This document shows positions 9,406 to 18,213 of a DNA stretch of 64,000 bases, piece after piece. The stretch spans positions 305,754-369,753 of the forward strand of contig NZ_JAOVZB010000005.1 of assembly GCF_025716875.1 (NCBI RefSeq), given 5' to 3'. The stretch comes from Marinomonas sargassi. GTDB taxonomy: Bacteria; Pseudomonadota; Gammaproteobacteria; Pseudomonadales; Marinomonadaceae. A model generated the notes under the pieces. That model made no database searches, had not been told where the DNA came from, and saw only the letters and a list, made by a program, of their open reading frames with translations. The first letter of the stretch is position 1. Every line of letters starts with the position of its first letter. The position numbers and the translations under genes were made by a program.

Positions 9406-9963
9406 TTAGCGGGAACGGCGAGCCAGTGCTTCAACATCAATTGACCCTGATCGAGATACTGCTTTAGGGGTCCCATCTGCATAAGTTATAGACACTTCAG
9501 TTGTGGCATTATAAAAGGCGATTCGAGTCCCATCTTCGAATTGCCATTCTGCTCGACCATAACCGTCATCCAACATGCCTATATGTGGCTTACCGTATTT
9601 CTGTTCTAATAAATTACCTAGCTTTTGACGATTCTTTGAGCTGTTAACTGTACCTGAAAGATGTGTTTTTCGAATATAGCCCGAGCGGTTATAGAAAATA
9701 GCGGCGTTTTTTACGCCTAAAACCCCATGTCGCCCCAAACTGTAATTTGTAACCCCTTCCTTATAGGATGGATAGGATTTAAAGCCTAGACTATTCATCT
9801 TATTTTCCAGCTCAGACAGGGATAAGTCATTTAGCGGCAGACCAAATAGTTCTGCAGTATTAGCATTAGAGGAATTCACCTCACTTTCAATGGCAAAAGC
9901 GGGTGTGGCAAAAAAAGTAGCGAAAAGAATAGAGAAGAATGAAAAAAGTACTTTAAAAAACAT
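9406..9963 (-). CDS. Secreted hypothetical protein
   Basis: 185 residues starting with a clear Sec signal peptide (a phenylalanine-rich core, cleavage near ATPAFA, about residue 24). The mature part has no motif I recognise. It contains KYGKPHIGMLDDGYGRAEWQF followed by DGTRIAFYN and VSITYADGT, a pattern of short beta strands, so a small periplasmic or outer-membrane-associated beta protein is plausible. It is followed by the DUF3392 gene on the same strand. Confidence 0.65.
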   Translation of the reverse strand: MFFKVLFSFFSILFATFFATPAFAIESEVNSSNANTAELFGLPLNDLSLSELENKMNSLGFKSYPSYKEGVTNYSLGRHGVLGVKNAAIFYNRSGYIRKTHLSGTVNSSKNRQKLGNLLEQKYGKPHIGMLDDGYGRAEWQFEDGTRIAFYNATTEVSITYADGTPKAVSRSGSIDVEALARRSR

Positions 9964-10139
9964 GTCTAAATAGTGCTCTGGTATATCCGTTTAACAAGAG
10001 AAATATGCAGGATTGGAATAAGAAAGTATCAACTCGTAAAATAGCAGTTATTCATACCGCCCCGAATCCAATCTAATATATAATACAATAACTCCCTTCA
10101 AGCTAAAGGGGAAGCAACTTTATTTTTCTGAGGTAATAC

Positions 10140-10751
10140 ATGGCTCTTGTTATTGGCATTACAGGTGTGTCAGGTAGTGGTAAAAGTCGACTATGCTCTC
10201 TCTTAGCAGAAAGCCAAGAAGACAAAATTACAGTTATCTGCCAAGACAGTTTTTATAATGGATGCGGCAGTATTGACCCTGATGTTTATAACTTCGATGA
10301 CCTAAGCTCCCTCGATATAGAAAGCTTAACACTAGCGATTCACAACTGTAAGAATCGTCAGCAACCAAATGAAATTCCCGTTTACGATCATTCTCAACAC
10401 AAACGAGTTGGCTACCGTAATATCGATGCCTCCCATGTTGTCCTAGTTGAAGGTCACATGATGTTCCAAGATGCAGGGATTCGTGATGCGGTAGATTACT
10501 TGTTGTACGTTGATACCGATATGGACATTGCTATTGTGCGTCGTCTCAAGCGTGATATTGCAGAACGAGGAAGAGATGTAAATGAAGTGACAAGCCGTTA
10601 TATGCGCCATGTCCGTCAAGCATCACTAAAAACCTTAAACATTCGCAATAAAGCCGACTTCATTATTCCAAACAATCAAAGTTTTACGAATGCAGCTAAC
10701 CTGCTCCGTCATTACATTGACTACTTACTAAAAGAAAAAGGCGCTAAATAA
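10140..10751 (+). CDS. Uridine kinase-like P-loop nucleoside kinase
   Basis: 203 residues. Walker A is GVSGSGKS (about residues 9-16). QDSFYNG and VPVYDH-like EIPVYDHSQH correspond to the substrate region of uridine kinases, and DTDMDIAIVRRLKRDIAERGR (split here as DTDMDIAIVRR and RDIAERGR) matches the lid and arginine-rich region of Udk. The likely reaction is phosphorylation of uridine or cytidine. It is shorter than E. coli Udk and somewhat divergent, so a related kinase for another small molecule remains possible. Start has a good GAGGT ribosome-binding site, and the stop codon lies in the terminator loop. Confidence 0.75.
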   Translation: MALVIGITGVSGSGKSRLCSLLAESQEDKITVICQDSFYNGCGSIDPDVYNFDDLSSLDIESLTLAIHNCKNRQQPNEIPVYDHSQHKRVGYRNIDASHVVLVEGHMMFQDAGIRDAVDYLLYVDTDMDIAIVRRLKRDIAERGRDVNEVTSRYMRHVRQASLKTLNIRNKADFIIPNNQSFTNAANLLRHYIDYLLKEKGAK

Positions 10752-10763
10752 GCGCCTTTTTTT
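10736..10763 (+). terminator. Terminator overlapping the kinase stop codon
   Basis: GGCGC (10740-10744) pairs with GCGCC (10752-10756), extended by flanking A and T runs; the loop holds the TAA stop. Confidence 0.85.
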
Positions 10764-10786
10764 ATAGGTTGTGTTGATTAACCTTA

Positions 10787-11911
10787 CTATTTTTTGATGT
10801 CATCAAAAAAACGTTTCACACCATCAAACCAGCTAGATTGTTTAGGTGAATGATTACTTCCCTCACCCATACTATCCGCAAACTCAGTCAATAATTCTTT
10901 CTGACGAGCTGTTAGATTGACTGGAGTTTCAATCACTACCTTACAAATCAAGTCACCTACTGGACCACCGCGAACAGGCTTAACACCTTTGCTACGTAGG
11001 CGGAACAATTTATCAGTCTGACACTCTGCTGTTACTTTCAGGCGTACTCTACCATCTAAAGTAGGTACATCAATTTCACCGCCCAATGCCGCTGTAGTGA
11101 AGCTAATTGGCACTTCACAGTACAAGTTCGCACCATCACGTTCAAAAATACTGTGTGGTTTTACCGATACCTGCACAAATAAATCGCCAGCAGGAGCACC
11201 GTGAGATCCAGCTTCGCCTTCGCCTGATAAGCGAATACGGTCTCCAGTATCCACACCAGCAGGGATTTTAACGTTTAGTGTTTTGTATTCTTGGGTACGG
11301 CCTTGACCATGACACTCGTTACAAGGATCAGAAATAACCTGACCTGCACCGTGACATTCTGGACATGTCTGCTGCACAGAGAAGAAACCCTGTGACATAC
11401 GCACTTGCCCAGCACCACCACAAGTACCACAAGTTTTCGGAGTAGAGCCCTTCTTAGCACCTGATCCACCACATGGCTTACAGTTCACTAAGGTTGGAAT
11501 ACGAATTTTTTCTTCGCATCCCCAAACGGCTTGTTCAAGATCTAGCTCTAGTGTGTAGCGTAAATCTGAACCACGGCGAGTTCGACTTTGACCGCCACCA
11601 CCGCCACCAAAAATGTCGCCAAATACATCACCAAAAATATCACCGAAGCCGCCAGCACCGCCGCCGTAACCGCCACCTGCTTGACCATTAACCCCTTCAT
11701 GTCCAAAGCGATCGTATGCTTCACGCTTCTCTTCCGATGAAAGGATCTCATAAGCTTCCGCAAGCTCTTTGAATTTTTCTAATGCTTCAGGGTTGTCTGG
11801 ATTTTTATCCGGATGATATTTATTCGCTAAAGAACGGTAAGCTTTTTTAATTTCTTTCTTATCCGCGCCCTTGGCAACACCCAGAACTTCGTAATAATCT
11901 CTTTTGCTCAT
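10787..11911 (-). CDS. dnaJ: Chaperone DnaJ
   Basis: Co-chaperone that delivers unfolded clients to DnaK and triggers its ATPase. 374 residues: J domain with HPD at about 33-35, a glycine/phenylalanine linker (about 70-115), four CxxCxGxG zinc-finger repeats ([32 protein letters not shown]) and the C-terminal substrate-binding domain. All class I DnaJ elements are present. It is the last gene of grpE-dnaK-dnaJ, separated from dnaK by 183 bp containing two hairpins. Confidence 0.98.
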   Translation of the reverse strand: MSKRDYYEVLGVAKGADKKEIKKAYRSLANKYHPDKNPDNPEALEKFKELAEAYEILSSEEKREAYDRFGHEGVNGQAGGGYGGGAGGFGDIFGDVFGDIFGGGGGGQSRTRRGSDLRYTLELDLEQAVWGCEEKIRIPTLVNCKPCGGSGAKKGSTPKTCGTCGGAGQVRMSQGFFSVQQTCPECHGAGQVISDPCNECHGQGRTQEYKTLNVKIPAGVDTGDRIRLSGEGEAGSHGAPAGDLFVQVSVKPHSIFERDGANLYCEVPISFTTAALGGEIDVPTLDGRVRLKVTAECQTDKLFRLRSKGVKPVRGGPVGDLICKVVIETPVNLTARQKELLTEFADSMGEGSNHSPKQSSWFDGVKRFFDDIKK

Positions 11912-12017
11912 CGCAGGTATTCCTGAATTGATAAAATCTGATTTCTATAAAGCCTCACTTGTTATAACTAGCAAGGTGAGAATATAAAAGTCGTTAACTA
12001 AGCAATGTTAAAACAGC

Positions 12018-12071
12018 AAAGCACGGTGCTAAAACCGTGCTTTTCTGGAAACAGCTCCCTAGGAAGGGAGC
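12018..12071 (-). terminator. Two hairpins between dnaK and dnaJ
   Basis: Reading on the minus strand from the dnaK stop, GCTCCCT (12065-12071 arm) pairs with AGGGAGC (12054-12060 arm), and then a 10-bp perfect stem is formed by 12034-12043 and 12018-12027 (AAAGCACGGT and its complement). The T tails are short, so these probably attenuate or stabilise rather than fully stop transcription into dnaJ. Confidence 0.6.
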
Positions 12072-12094
12072 CATCATAATAAGCGTTTTAGCAC

Positions 12095-14014
12095 TTATTT
12101 TTTGTCGTCTTTCACTTCTTCGAATTCAGCATCTACAGCGTCATCTTGAGGTCCAGCTTGCTCAGCACCCGCTGGCTGTTCTGCACCTGCGGCTTCCGCT
12201 TCAGCGTACATTTTCTGAGCCAAAGAACCAGAAGCTTGAGTCAATGCTGTTGTCTTCTCTTCGATTTTCTCTTTATCGTTTGAAGTCAAAGCTTCTTCAA
12301 GTTCAGTGATCGCAGCTTCAATCGCTGTTTTCTCTTCTTCTGTTGCTTTATCACCAGCATCAGTCAAAGTCTTGCGAGTCGCGTGGATCATGCCGTCAGC
12401 TGTGTTACGAACTTGTACAAGCTCTTCAAACTTACGGTCTTCTTCCGCATTCGCTTCCGCATCCTGAACCATTTTTTCTACTTCTTCATCACTTAGACCA
12501 GAAGAGGCTTTAATGACGATAGACTGTTCTTTGCCTGTCGCTTTATCTTTCGCAGATACACTCAAGATACCGTTGGCATCGATGTCGAAGCTAACTTCGA
12601 TTTGAGGCACACCGCGTGGCGCAGGTGGAATCTCAGCCAAGTCGAAACGACCTAGAGATTTGTTCTGAGACGCTTGCTTACGCTCACCCTGTACTGCGTG
12701 AATCGTTACTGCACTCTGGTTGTCTTCTGCTGTAGAGAAAGTTTGCGATTTCTTAGTAGGAATCGTTGTGTTTTTCTCGATAAGAGCCGTCATCACGCCA
12801 CCCATTGTCTCGATACCTAGAGACAGTGGAGTTACGTCTAGAAGAAGAACGTCTTTTACGTCACCCGCAAGTACCGCACCTTGGATAGAAGCACCAATTG
12901 CTACCGCTTCATCAGGGTTTACGTCTTTACGAGGCTCTTTGCCGAAGAACTCAGATACTTTAGCTTGTACTAAAGGCATGCGAGTTTGACCACCAACCAA
13001 GATAACTTCGTCAATGTCAGAAGCACTTAGATCAGCATCTTTCAATGCTTGGCGACATGGAGCCAAAGAGTTAACTACTAATTCTTCAACCAAAGACTCA
13101 AGCTTAGAGCGAGTCAATTTAACATTTAAGTGTTTAGGTCCTGTTGCATCAGCTGTGATGTAAGGAAGGTTAACTTCCGTTTGTGCTGCTGAAGACAACT
13201 CAACTTTCGCTTTCTCACCCGCTTCTTTCAAACGCTGAAGAGCTAGTGGATCGTTGTGTAGATCGATACCAGTTTCTTTCTTGAACTCTGCTGCTAAGAA
13301 TTCGATAACACGCATATCGAAATCTTCACCACCTAGGAAAGTGTCACCGTTTGTAGACAATACTTCAAATTGCTTCTCACCATCTACGTCAGCGATTTCG
13401 ATGATAGAGATATCGAAAGTACCACCACCAAGGTCATATACAGCGATAGTAGAGTCGCCTGCGTTTTTATCTAGGCCGTATGCCAAAGCTGCTGCTGTTG
13501 GCTCGTTGATGATACGCTTAACATCAAGACCTGCGATCTTACCAGCATCTTTTGTTGCTTGACGCTGAGAGTCATTAAAGTAAGCAGGAACCGTGATAAC
13601 CGCTTCAGAAACCGTCTCACCCAAGAAGTCTTCTGCAGTCTTCTTCATTTTCTTAAGAACTTCAGCAGAGATTTGTGGTGGCGCTTTCTTCTCGCCTTTC
13701 ACTTCTACCCAAGCATCGCCGTTTTCAGCTGCTACGATTTTGTAAGGCACCATAGAGATGTCTTTTTGTACTACGTCGTCTTGGAAGCGACGACCGATCA
13801 AACGCTTAACAGCAAACAAAGTGTTGTTTGGGTTAGTTACCGCTTGACGCTTAGCAGATTGACCTACTAGAACTTCACCGTCATCAGCAAAAGCGACGAT
13901 AGAAGGAGTGGTGCGATCGCCTTCAGCATTTTCAATAACGCGAGCTTTTTCGCCATCCAATACTGCAAGACAAGAGTTTGTTGTACCTAAGTCAATACCA
14001 ATGATTTTACCCAT
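12095..14014 (-). CDS. dnaK: Chaperone DnaK (Hsp70)
   Basis: ATP-driven chaperone. 639 residues, standard length. Seen: the phosphate loop [10 protein letters not shown] at the N terminus, [26 protein letters not shown], the interdomain linker with [16 protein letters not shown], and a C-terminal tail ending in EEVKDDKK, an acidic EEVD-like end typical of bacterial DnaK. It has its own sigma-32-like promoter just upstream in addition to read-through from grpE. Confidence 0.99.
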   Translation of the reverse strand: MGKIIGIDLGTTNSCLAVLDGEKARVIENAEGDRTTPSIVAFADDGEVLVGQSAKRQAVTNPNNTLFAVKRLIGRRFQDDVVQKDISMVPYKIVAAENGDAWVEVKGEKKAPPQISAEVLKKMKKTAEDFLGETVSEAVITVPAYFNDSQRQATKDAGKIAGLDVKRIINEPTAAALAYGLDKNAGDSTIAVYDLGGGTFDISIIEIADVDGEKQFEVLSTNGDTFLGGEDFDMRVIEFLAAEFKKETGIDLHNDPLALQRLKEAGEKAKVELSSAAQTEVNLPYITADATGPKHLNVKLTRSKLESLVEELVVNSLAPCRQALKDADLSASDIDEVILVGGQTRMPLVQAKVSEFFGKEPRKDVNPDEAVAIGASIQGAVLAGDVKDVLLLDVTPLSLGIETMGGVMTALIEKNTTIPTKKSQTFSTAEDNQSAVTIHAVQGERKQASQNKSLGRFDLAEIPPAPRGVPQIEVSFDIDANGILSVSAKDKATGKEQSIVIKASSGLSDEEVEKMVQDAEANAEEDRKFEELVQVRNTADGMIHATRKTLTDAGDKATEEEKTAIEAAITELEEALTSNDKEKIEEKTTALTQASGSLAQKMYAEAEAAGAEQPAGAEQAGPQDDAVDAEFEEVKDDKK

Positions 14015-14057
14015 TGTTGTTCTCCAATAATTTCGTTTATTTCAGTAATAATTCTGT

Positions 14058-14085
14058 ATTTGGGTACGCTTCAGAGCATTTCAAG
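14058..14085 (-). promoter_or_regulatory. Predicted sigma-32 promoter of dnaK
   Basis: On the minus strand CTTGAAA (14085-14079), a 13-bp spacer, then ACCCAAAT (14065-14058). The -35 is a perfect match to the heat-shock consensus and the -10 is close to CCCCATnT. It lies 44 bp upstream of the dnaK start. Confidence 0.75.
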
Positions 14086-14112
14086 CGCCAGTGTCAAAAA
14101 AATGACAATCTA

Positions 14113-14685
14113 TTATGCTGCGCTTGAAACCACCACCATTGCTGGGCGTAAAAGACGTCCATGCAAGGTATAACCTTTCTGAACCACATCCATAACAGTG
14201 TTCGGTTCTAGTTCTGGATTCGGCACCATAGTCATCGCTTGGTGTAGATCTGGGTTGAATGGTTCGCCATGTGGATCAACAACTGCCACATCGAAACGCG
14301 CCAAGTTTTCAATCAAATCTTTTAATGTCAGCTCAACACCTTCACGAATAAGATCTGGTTCATCCGTTGCTGGTGTAGAAGCCAATGCACGCTCAAGGTT
14401 ATCAGCCACATTCAAGACAGCTTTAGCGAATTTCTCTACGCCAAACTTGTGGGCTTTTTCAACATCTTGTTCTGCACGACGACGTACGTTTTGTGCGTCA
14501 GCTTGGGCACGAAGTGCAGCTTCTTTGTATTTAGCCGCTTCTTCTAGGGCCTTAGCCAATTCTTCATTTTCTTCACCTAGAAGCTCTGCTTCTGGTTCTA
14601 AAAGCTCTTCTACCGCTTCGTTTTGCGCTTCGCTTGTCACATCTTGCTCCGCATCTAAATTAGAATTTTTTTGATCTTCACTCAT
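14113..14685 (-). CDS. grpE: Nucleotide exchange factor GrpE
   Basis: 190 residues. The acidic, disordered N terminus (about 50 residues) is followed by the long dimerisation helix with [19 protein letters not shown] and the C-terminal beta domain with the conserved [12 protein letters not shown] and [21 protein letters not shown]. It exchanges ADP for ATP on DnaK. First gene of the chaperone operon, divergent from recN, as in other gammaproteobacteria. Confidence 0.98.
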   Translation of the reverse strand: MSEDQKNSNLDAEQDVTSEAQNEAVEELLEPEAELLGEENEELAKALEEAAKYKEAALRAQADAQNVRRRAEQDVEKAHKFGVEKFAKAVLNVADNLERALASTPATDEPDLIREGVELTLKDLIENLARFDVAVVDPHGEPFNPDLHQAMTMVPNPELEPNTVMDVVQKGYTLHGRLLRPAMVVVSSAA

Positions 14686-14730
14686 TTTTGCACTCCAAAT
14701 AACAGAAACAATTCATTCTCTGTGCTGCTT

Positions 14731-14758
14731 ATATGGGGATGGCTTTTTGCCTTTCAAC
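14731..14758 (-). promoter_or_regulatory. Predicted sigma-32 promoter of grpE
   Basis: On the minus strand GTTGAAA (14758-14752), exactly 13 bp, then CCCCATAT (14738-14731). Nearly a perfect heat-shock promoter, 46 bp upstream of grpE. Confidence 0.85.
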
Positions 14759-14825
14759 ACTAAAACCGCATTAATTTTAAGGGAATTAAATTTAATTTTG
14801 GGTCTTGTCAAAAAACAGAAAAGTA

Positions 14826-14841
14826 CTGTATAAATAACCAT
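14826..14841 (+). promoter_or_regulatory. Possible LexA box of recN
   Basis: CTGT-ATAAATAA-CCAT preceded by TA resembles the gammaproteobacterial SOS box (CTGT-N8-ACAG), with a weak right half. It lies 30 bp before recN, which is usually SOS-induced. Confidence 0.4.
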
Positions 14842-14870
14842 ATAAATTTTTCTCATTCTTGGAGACTAGT

Positions 14871-16541
14871 ATGCTGACGAGTATCACCATATCCAACTTC
14901 GCCATTGTTGATTCATTAGAGCTTGAGTTCAAAAAAGGCATGACTGTGATTTCAGGGGAGACCGGCGCAGGGAAATCCATCATGGTCGATGCCCTATCCA
15001 TTTGTTTGGGGAACCGTGTGGATGCGTCAGTGGTACGTCATGGGGAGAAAAAGGCCGATATAAGTGCCAGTTTTGATATTCAAAACTACCCTCACGTTCA
15101 AGCATGGCTAGAAGAAAGAGATTTAGAACACGACCAGCATTGCATTCTGCGTCGTGTCATCAGTAAAGAAGGCCGCTCTAAAGGCTATATCAATGGCCGA
15201 CCTTGCACACTAAGTGACTTAAAAGACGTTGGTAGTCACCTTGTGGACATTCACGGTCAGCACGAGCATCAGTCGCTACTTAAAAAAAATGCGCAAAGAC
15301 AACTGCTCGATGAATACGGGCAACTCACCGAGCTAAGCAAACAAGTGAGCCAACAATTTAGCCAATGGCGTAACATTAAAGACGAGCTATCTGCCTTACA
15401 GAATCGTTCCTCTGAGCGCGATGCAAAATTGCAGCTACTTAATTACCAAGCACAAGAGCTTCAGCGCCTTGGTTTAAAAGAAAACGAAATAGAGCAACTA
15501 GAAACCGAACAAGCTTTTCTATCCAACATTGCCGATTCACAACTCAAAGCTTATCAAGCAAGTGGGCTACTGACAGATGGTGAAGAAGGCAATGTCTGCT
15601 CCCTACTAAACCAAGCCATTAGTAGTGCCAGCCAAATTAGCCCAGCGACAAAAGAGCTAGAAAGCGCTTTAGAAATGATGAATGTGGCTTTAATACAAGC
15701 TGAAGAAGCCGCAGATAGCCTTCGCCATTACCAAGATACACTAGAACAAAACCCCGAACGTCTTATGGAAGTTGACCAACGTTTATCCGAAATTTATGAC
15801 ACAGCGCGCAAACACAGAGTACTGCCCGAAGCCTTACTCATGCTGCAAGCTGATGTGGAAGGACAACTAGACGAATTACAAGGCAGCGGTGAAAGCCTAG
15901 AATCGCTAAAAGAGAAAGAAGAGCAAGCCTACGAACAGCTGACCGCTCTCGCCACTTTGCTAACTGAGAAGAGAATTACAGCAAAAGACGATCTCGCCAA
16001 AAAAGTGGAAGAGCAAATTCATGGTTTAGGCATGCCCCATGCTGGCTTCTTTATACAATGCCAACCACTCAACCAAGTGACAGCTAATGGCTTTGAAGAC
16101 ATCGAATTCATGATTGCTTCTAACCCCGGGCAACCCGCTCAGCCATTACGCAAAGTCGCATCAGGTGGTGAGTTATCTCGTATCAGTTTAGGCATTCAAG
16201 TGGTTACTGCACATACCTCAATCATTCCGACCCTTGTCTTCGATGAAGTGGATGTTGGTATTAGTGGTGGAATTGCGGAAGTGGTTGGTCGTATGTTGCG
16301 TTCCGTTGGTAAGCGCGGGCAAGTCTTCTGTGTCACCCATTTGGCGCAAGTAGCAGCACAGGGTAACCAGCACCTTAGAGTCAGCAAGAAGGTCGCCAAC
16401 GAAGCCACCTCTTCTAAAGTCGATCTATTGCAAGAGCAAGATAGAACGCAAGAAATTGCTCGTTTATTGGGTGGTTTAGAACTAACAGAGCAAACCCTAG
16501 CCCATGCCAGAGAAATGCTAGGGAACGTTCAGCTACAATAA
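14871..16541 (+). CDS. recN: DNA repair protein RecN
   Basis: SMC-like ATPase acting in double-strand break repair. 556 residues from the ATG at 14871, which has GGAG six bases upstream; a TTG at 14859 is less likely. Walker A is GETGAGKS (about residues 29-36); long coiled-coil arms follow (about 150-360); the signature ASGGELSRISL and Walker B TLVFDEVDVGISGG are at the C-terminal end. Divergent from grpE and closed by a terminator shared with fur. Confidence 0.97.
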   Translation: MLTSITISNFAIVDSLELEFKKGMTVISGETGAGKSIMVDALSICLGNRVDASVVRHGEKKADISASFDIQNYPHVQAWLEERDLEHDQHCILRRVISKEGRSKGYINGRPCTLSDLKDVGSHLVDIHGQHEHQSLLKKNAQRQLLDEYGQLTELSKQVSQQFSQWRNIKDELSALQNRSSERDAKLQLLNYQAQELQRLGLKENEIEQLETEQAFLSNIADSQLKAYQASGLLTDGEEGNVCSLLNQAISSASQISPATKELESALEMMNVALIQAEEAADSLRHYQDTLEQNPERLMEVDQRLSEIYDTARKHRVLPEALLMLQADVEGQLDELQGSGESLESLKEKEEQAYEQLTALATLLTEKRITAKDDLAKKVEEQIHGLGMPHAGFFIQCQPLNQVTANGFEDIEFMIASNPGQPAQPLRKVASGGELSRISLGIQVVTAHTSIIPTLVFDEVDVGISGGIAEVVGRMLRSVGKRGQVFCVTHLAQVAAQGNQHLRVSKKVANEATSSKVDLLQEQDRTQEIARLLGGLELTEQTLAHAREMLGNVQLQ

Positions 16542-16585
16542 ATAAGGCTTGTTGTTCGCCTTAATTCCATAAAAAAACAGTCAAC

Positions 16586-16622
16586 AAAAAAGGGGTCAAG
16601 CCATTCGGCTTACCCCTTTTCG
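16586..16622. terminator. Convergent terminator between recN and fur
   Basis: AAAAAGGGGT-c-AAGCC pairs with GGCTT-ACCCCTTTT around an ATTC loop; A and T runs on both sides make it bidirectional. Confidence 0.9.
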
Positions 16623-16648
16623 AATTCTTTGCACTCTAAGTAAAAGGC

Positions 16649-17059
16649 TTACTTTTTCTTAGGTCGCACGTAAATGATCAAACTGTGATCTTCAATCTCG
16701 TAACCGTATTCTTCAGCAATTTCATGCTGACGTTTTTCGATTACTGGATCAACAAACTCAATCACTTTACCTGAGTCTAGGCAGATCATATGGTCATGGT
16801 GGTCGCCCTTCGCTAGCTCAAATACCGCAGTACCTGCTTCGAAGTGGTGACGCTGAACCAAACCCGCTGTTTCAAACTGAGTTAACACACGGTAAACCGT
16901 TGCCAAACCAACATCTTCTCCTTGATCTAACAATGTGCGATACACATCATCCGCACTCATATGGCGCTCACCGGCATTTTCAAGGATTTGTAAAATTTTC
17001 ACTCTAGGTAAAGTTACCTTGAGTCCTGCTTTCTTTAGCTCTTGATTTTCGCTAGTCAT
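16649..17059 (-). CDS. fur: Ferric uptake regulator Fur
   Basis: Iron-responsive repressor, 136 residues. The winged helix covers about residues 1-85 and the dimerisation/metal domain holds GDHHDHMICLDSGKVIEF. The histidine-rich regulatory site is intact, but the second cysteine of the E. coli structural CxxC motif is replaced by serine (CLDS), and no C-terminal cysteine pair exists; Pseudomonas Fur also lacks the full cysteine set. It faces bamE across a short region with a Fur-box-like dyad. Confidence 0.96.
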   Translation of the reverse strand: MTSENQELKKAGLKVTLPRVKILQILENAGERHMSADDVYRTLLDQGEDVGLATVYRVLTQFETAGLVQRHHFEAGTAVFELAKGDHHDHMICLDSGKVIEFVDPVIEKRQHEIAEEYGYEIEDHSLIIYVRPKKK

Positions 17060-17083
17060 GAGTCATTCTCTATTCGATCTTGT

Positions 17084-17100
17084 TGATAATTACTTTATCA
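17084..17100. promoter_or_regulatory. Possible Fur box between fur and bamE
   Basis: TGATAA-N5-TTATCA is a 6-bp dyad resembling half of the 19-bp GATAATGATAATCATTATC consensus. It lies 25 bp before fur and 29 bp before bamE. It could be the autoregulatory site, but AT-rich dyads of this size arise by chance. Confidence 0.35.
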
Positions 17101-17128
17101 TAGGCACACCAGAGTAAGGATGATACCA

Positions 17129-17446
17129 ATGAAAAAAACAGTTTTAATTTTATGTGCCGCTTTATCACTCAGCGCATGCAGTTTATTTCCACCACCATAC
17201 AAGGTTCCAGTACCGCAAGGAAACCTTATCACAGAGGAACAAATTTCTCAGTTACAAATCGGTATGTCGGAATCTCAAGTCATTTACCTATTAGGTAACC
17301 CAATGATCCGAGACACTATCAAACCCAACGAGTGGCACTATTTGTTCAGTGTTAAACATGCTACACCAGAAACATTAACCAGTGGCAGTGATAACCTAGT
17401 TTTAACCTTTAATAATGGCACTTTAACACAAATTAAAAATAACTAA
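17129..17446 (+). CDS. bamE: Outer-membrane assembly lipoprotein BamE
   Basis: 105 residues from the ATG at 17129, chosen because AAGGA lies 8 bases upstream; the ATG at 17120 overlaps that site. A lipoprotein signal peptide ends in LSLSACS (lipidated Cys near residue 18). The SmpA/OmlA fold follows with the conserved QIGMSESQVIYLLGNPMI and NEWHYLF. BamE is a subunit of the Bam complex that inserts beta barrels into the outer membrane. Divergent from fur, as in Pseudomonas. Confidence 0.93.
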   Translation: MKKTVLILCAALSLSACSLFPPPYKVPVPQGNLITEEQISQLQIGMSESQVIYLLGNPMIRDTIKPNEWHYLFSVKHATPETLTSGSDNLVLTFNNGTLTQIKNN

Positions 17447-17451
17447 TGCTT

Positions 17452-17487
17452 ATAGCGTATTACCAATTAGTAATACGCTATTTTTTC
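17452..17487. terminator. Convergent terminator between bamE and rnfH
   Basis: A perfect 12-bp stem ATAGCGTATTAC / GTAATACGCTAT with a 6-base loop, followed by a T run on the plus strand. The stem contains the rnfH stop codon. Confidence 0.9.
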
Positions 17488-17753
17488 GCTGCGCGGTTGG
17501 CTCTCGCTTGTTTAGGGTCATATTTCAATTCGCGATACAACTCTACTCGCTCGCCTTCTTTCAGAATTTGCTCTTCAGGGTTACGAACCGCTTTCCCGAA
17601 AATCCCTACTTTAATATTTTCGACATCAATATGAGGAAAAAAGGTCGTAATATTTGAGCGACGCACCGCATCACGTACTGTGCAGCCTTCTTCTACTTCG
17701 AACGCCAAAATCTTTTGTTTTTCTGGCTCGGCGTAGGCAACTTCAACTCTCAT
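17478..17753 (-). CDS. rnfH: RnfH family ubiquitin-fold protein
   Basis: 91 residues with a beta-grasp pattern: VEVAYAEPEKQKILAFEV at the start, GCTVRDAVRRS, and the family signature VGIFGKAVRNPEEQILKEG followed by RVELYRELKYDPK. RnfH (UPF0125) is often encoded next to RatA, as here. No rnf electron-transport operon is in the window, so the name reflects family only. 27 bp downstream of ratA on the same strand. Confidence 0.9.
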   Translation of the reverse strand: MRVEVAYAEPEKQKILAFEVEEGCTVRDAVRRSNITTFFPHIDVENIKVGIFGKAVRNPEEQILKEGERVELYRELKYDPKQARANRAAKK

Positions 17754-17780
17754 AGTTTTATCTCGTCTGCTTATTTCGTC

Positions 17781-18212
17781 TTATTGGCCGTAAACCACTT
17801 TAGCGCGTTTACTAAAAGAGTCCACCATAGCGTTAGCCACTTGACTAAATACGCCGCCAAAAGCAAATTTCAACATGCCGCTCAACTCAAAATCAATGCT
17901 CAGCATAATCTTGCAGCTGGTTGGCGATATTTCCGTAAAGGTCCAAATGCCATGTAACTTTTTAAATGGCCCAGAGACAAGGTTCATCTCCACCCTATGG
18001 GGTGCCTCTAACGAGTTTCGCGTCGTAAAAGACTGGCTGACAGGGCCTTTTCCCACATCTAAAGACGCCACAATTTCGCTGGAGGTTTGCGAGATCAATC
18101 GGGCACTTAAACAACCAGGTAAAAACTCTGGATAGGCATTAATATCGTTCACTAAATCAAACATTTGCTCACAACTGTAGTTTACGTGGGCAAAACGCTC
18201 TATATAACTCAA
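17781..18212 (-). CDS. ratA: RatA-like START-domain protein (coenzyme Q-binding family)
   Basis: 143 residues of the SRPBCC/START fold: IERFAHVNYSCEQMFDLVNDINAYPEFLPGC (residues 4-34 in pieces), GPVSQSFTTRN and DFELSGMLKFAFGGVF are typical of the RatA/Coq10 family. Family members bind quinone, and in E. coli RatA has been reported to inhibit ribosomal subunit joining. The start is a TTG with AGGAG six bases upstream, located inside the last codons of the NSS transporter gene, so the two are translationally close. Confidence 0.85.
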   Translation of the reverse strand: MSYIERFAHVNYSCEQMFDLVNDINAYPEFLPGCLSARLISQTSSEIVASLDVGKGPVSQSFTTRNSLEAPHRVEMNLVSGPFKKLHGIWTFTEISPTSCKIMLSIDFELSGMLKFAFGGVFSQVANAMVDSFSKRAKVVYGQ

Positions 18213-18213
18213 A

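Noticed and set aside
12720..13870. Long open frames antisense to dnaK
   Set aside because: They mirror codon bias of dnaK, have no start signals and no recognisable protein.
14198..14674. 158-codon open frame antisense to grpE
   Set aside because: Serine/alanine-rich shadow of a biased coding strand; GrpE on the other strand is certain.
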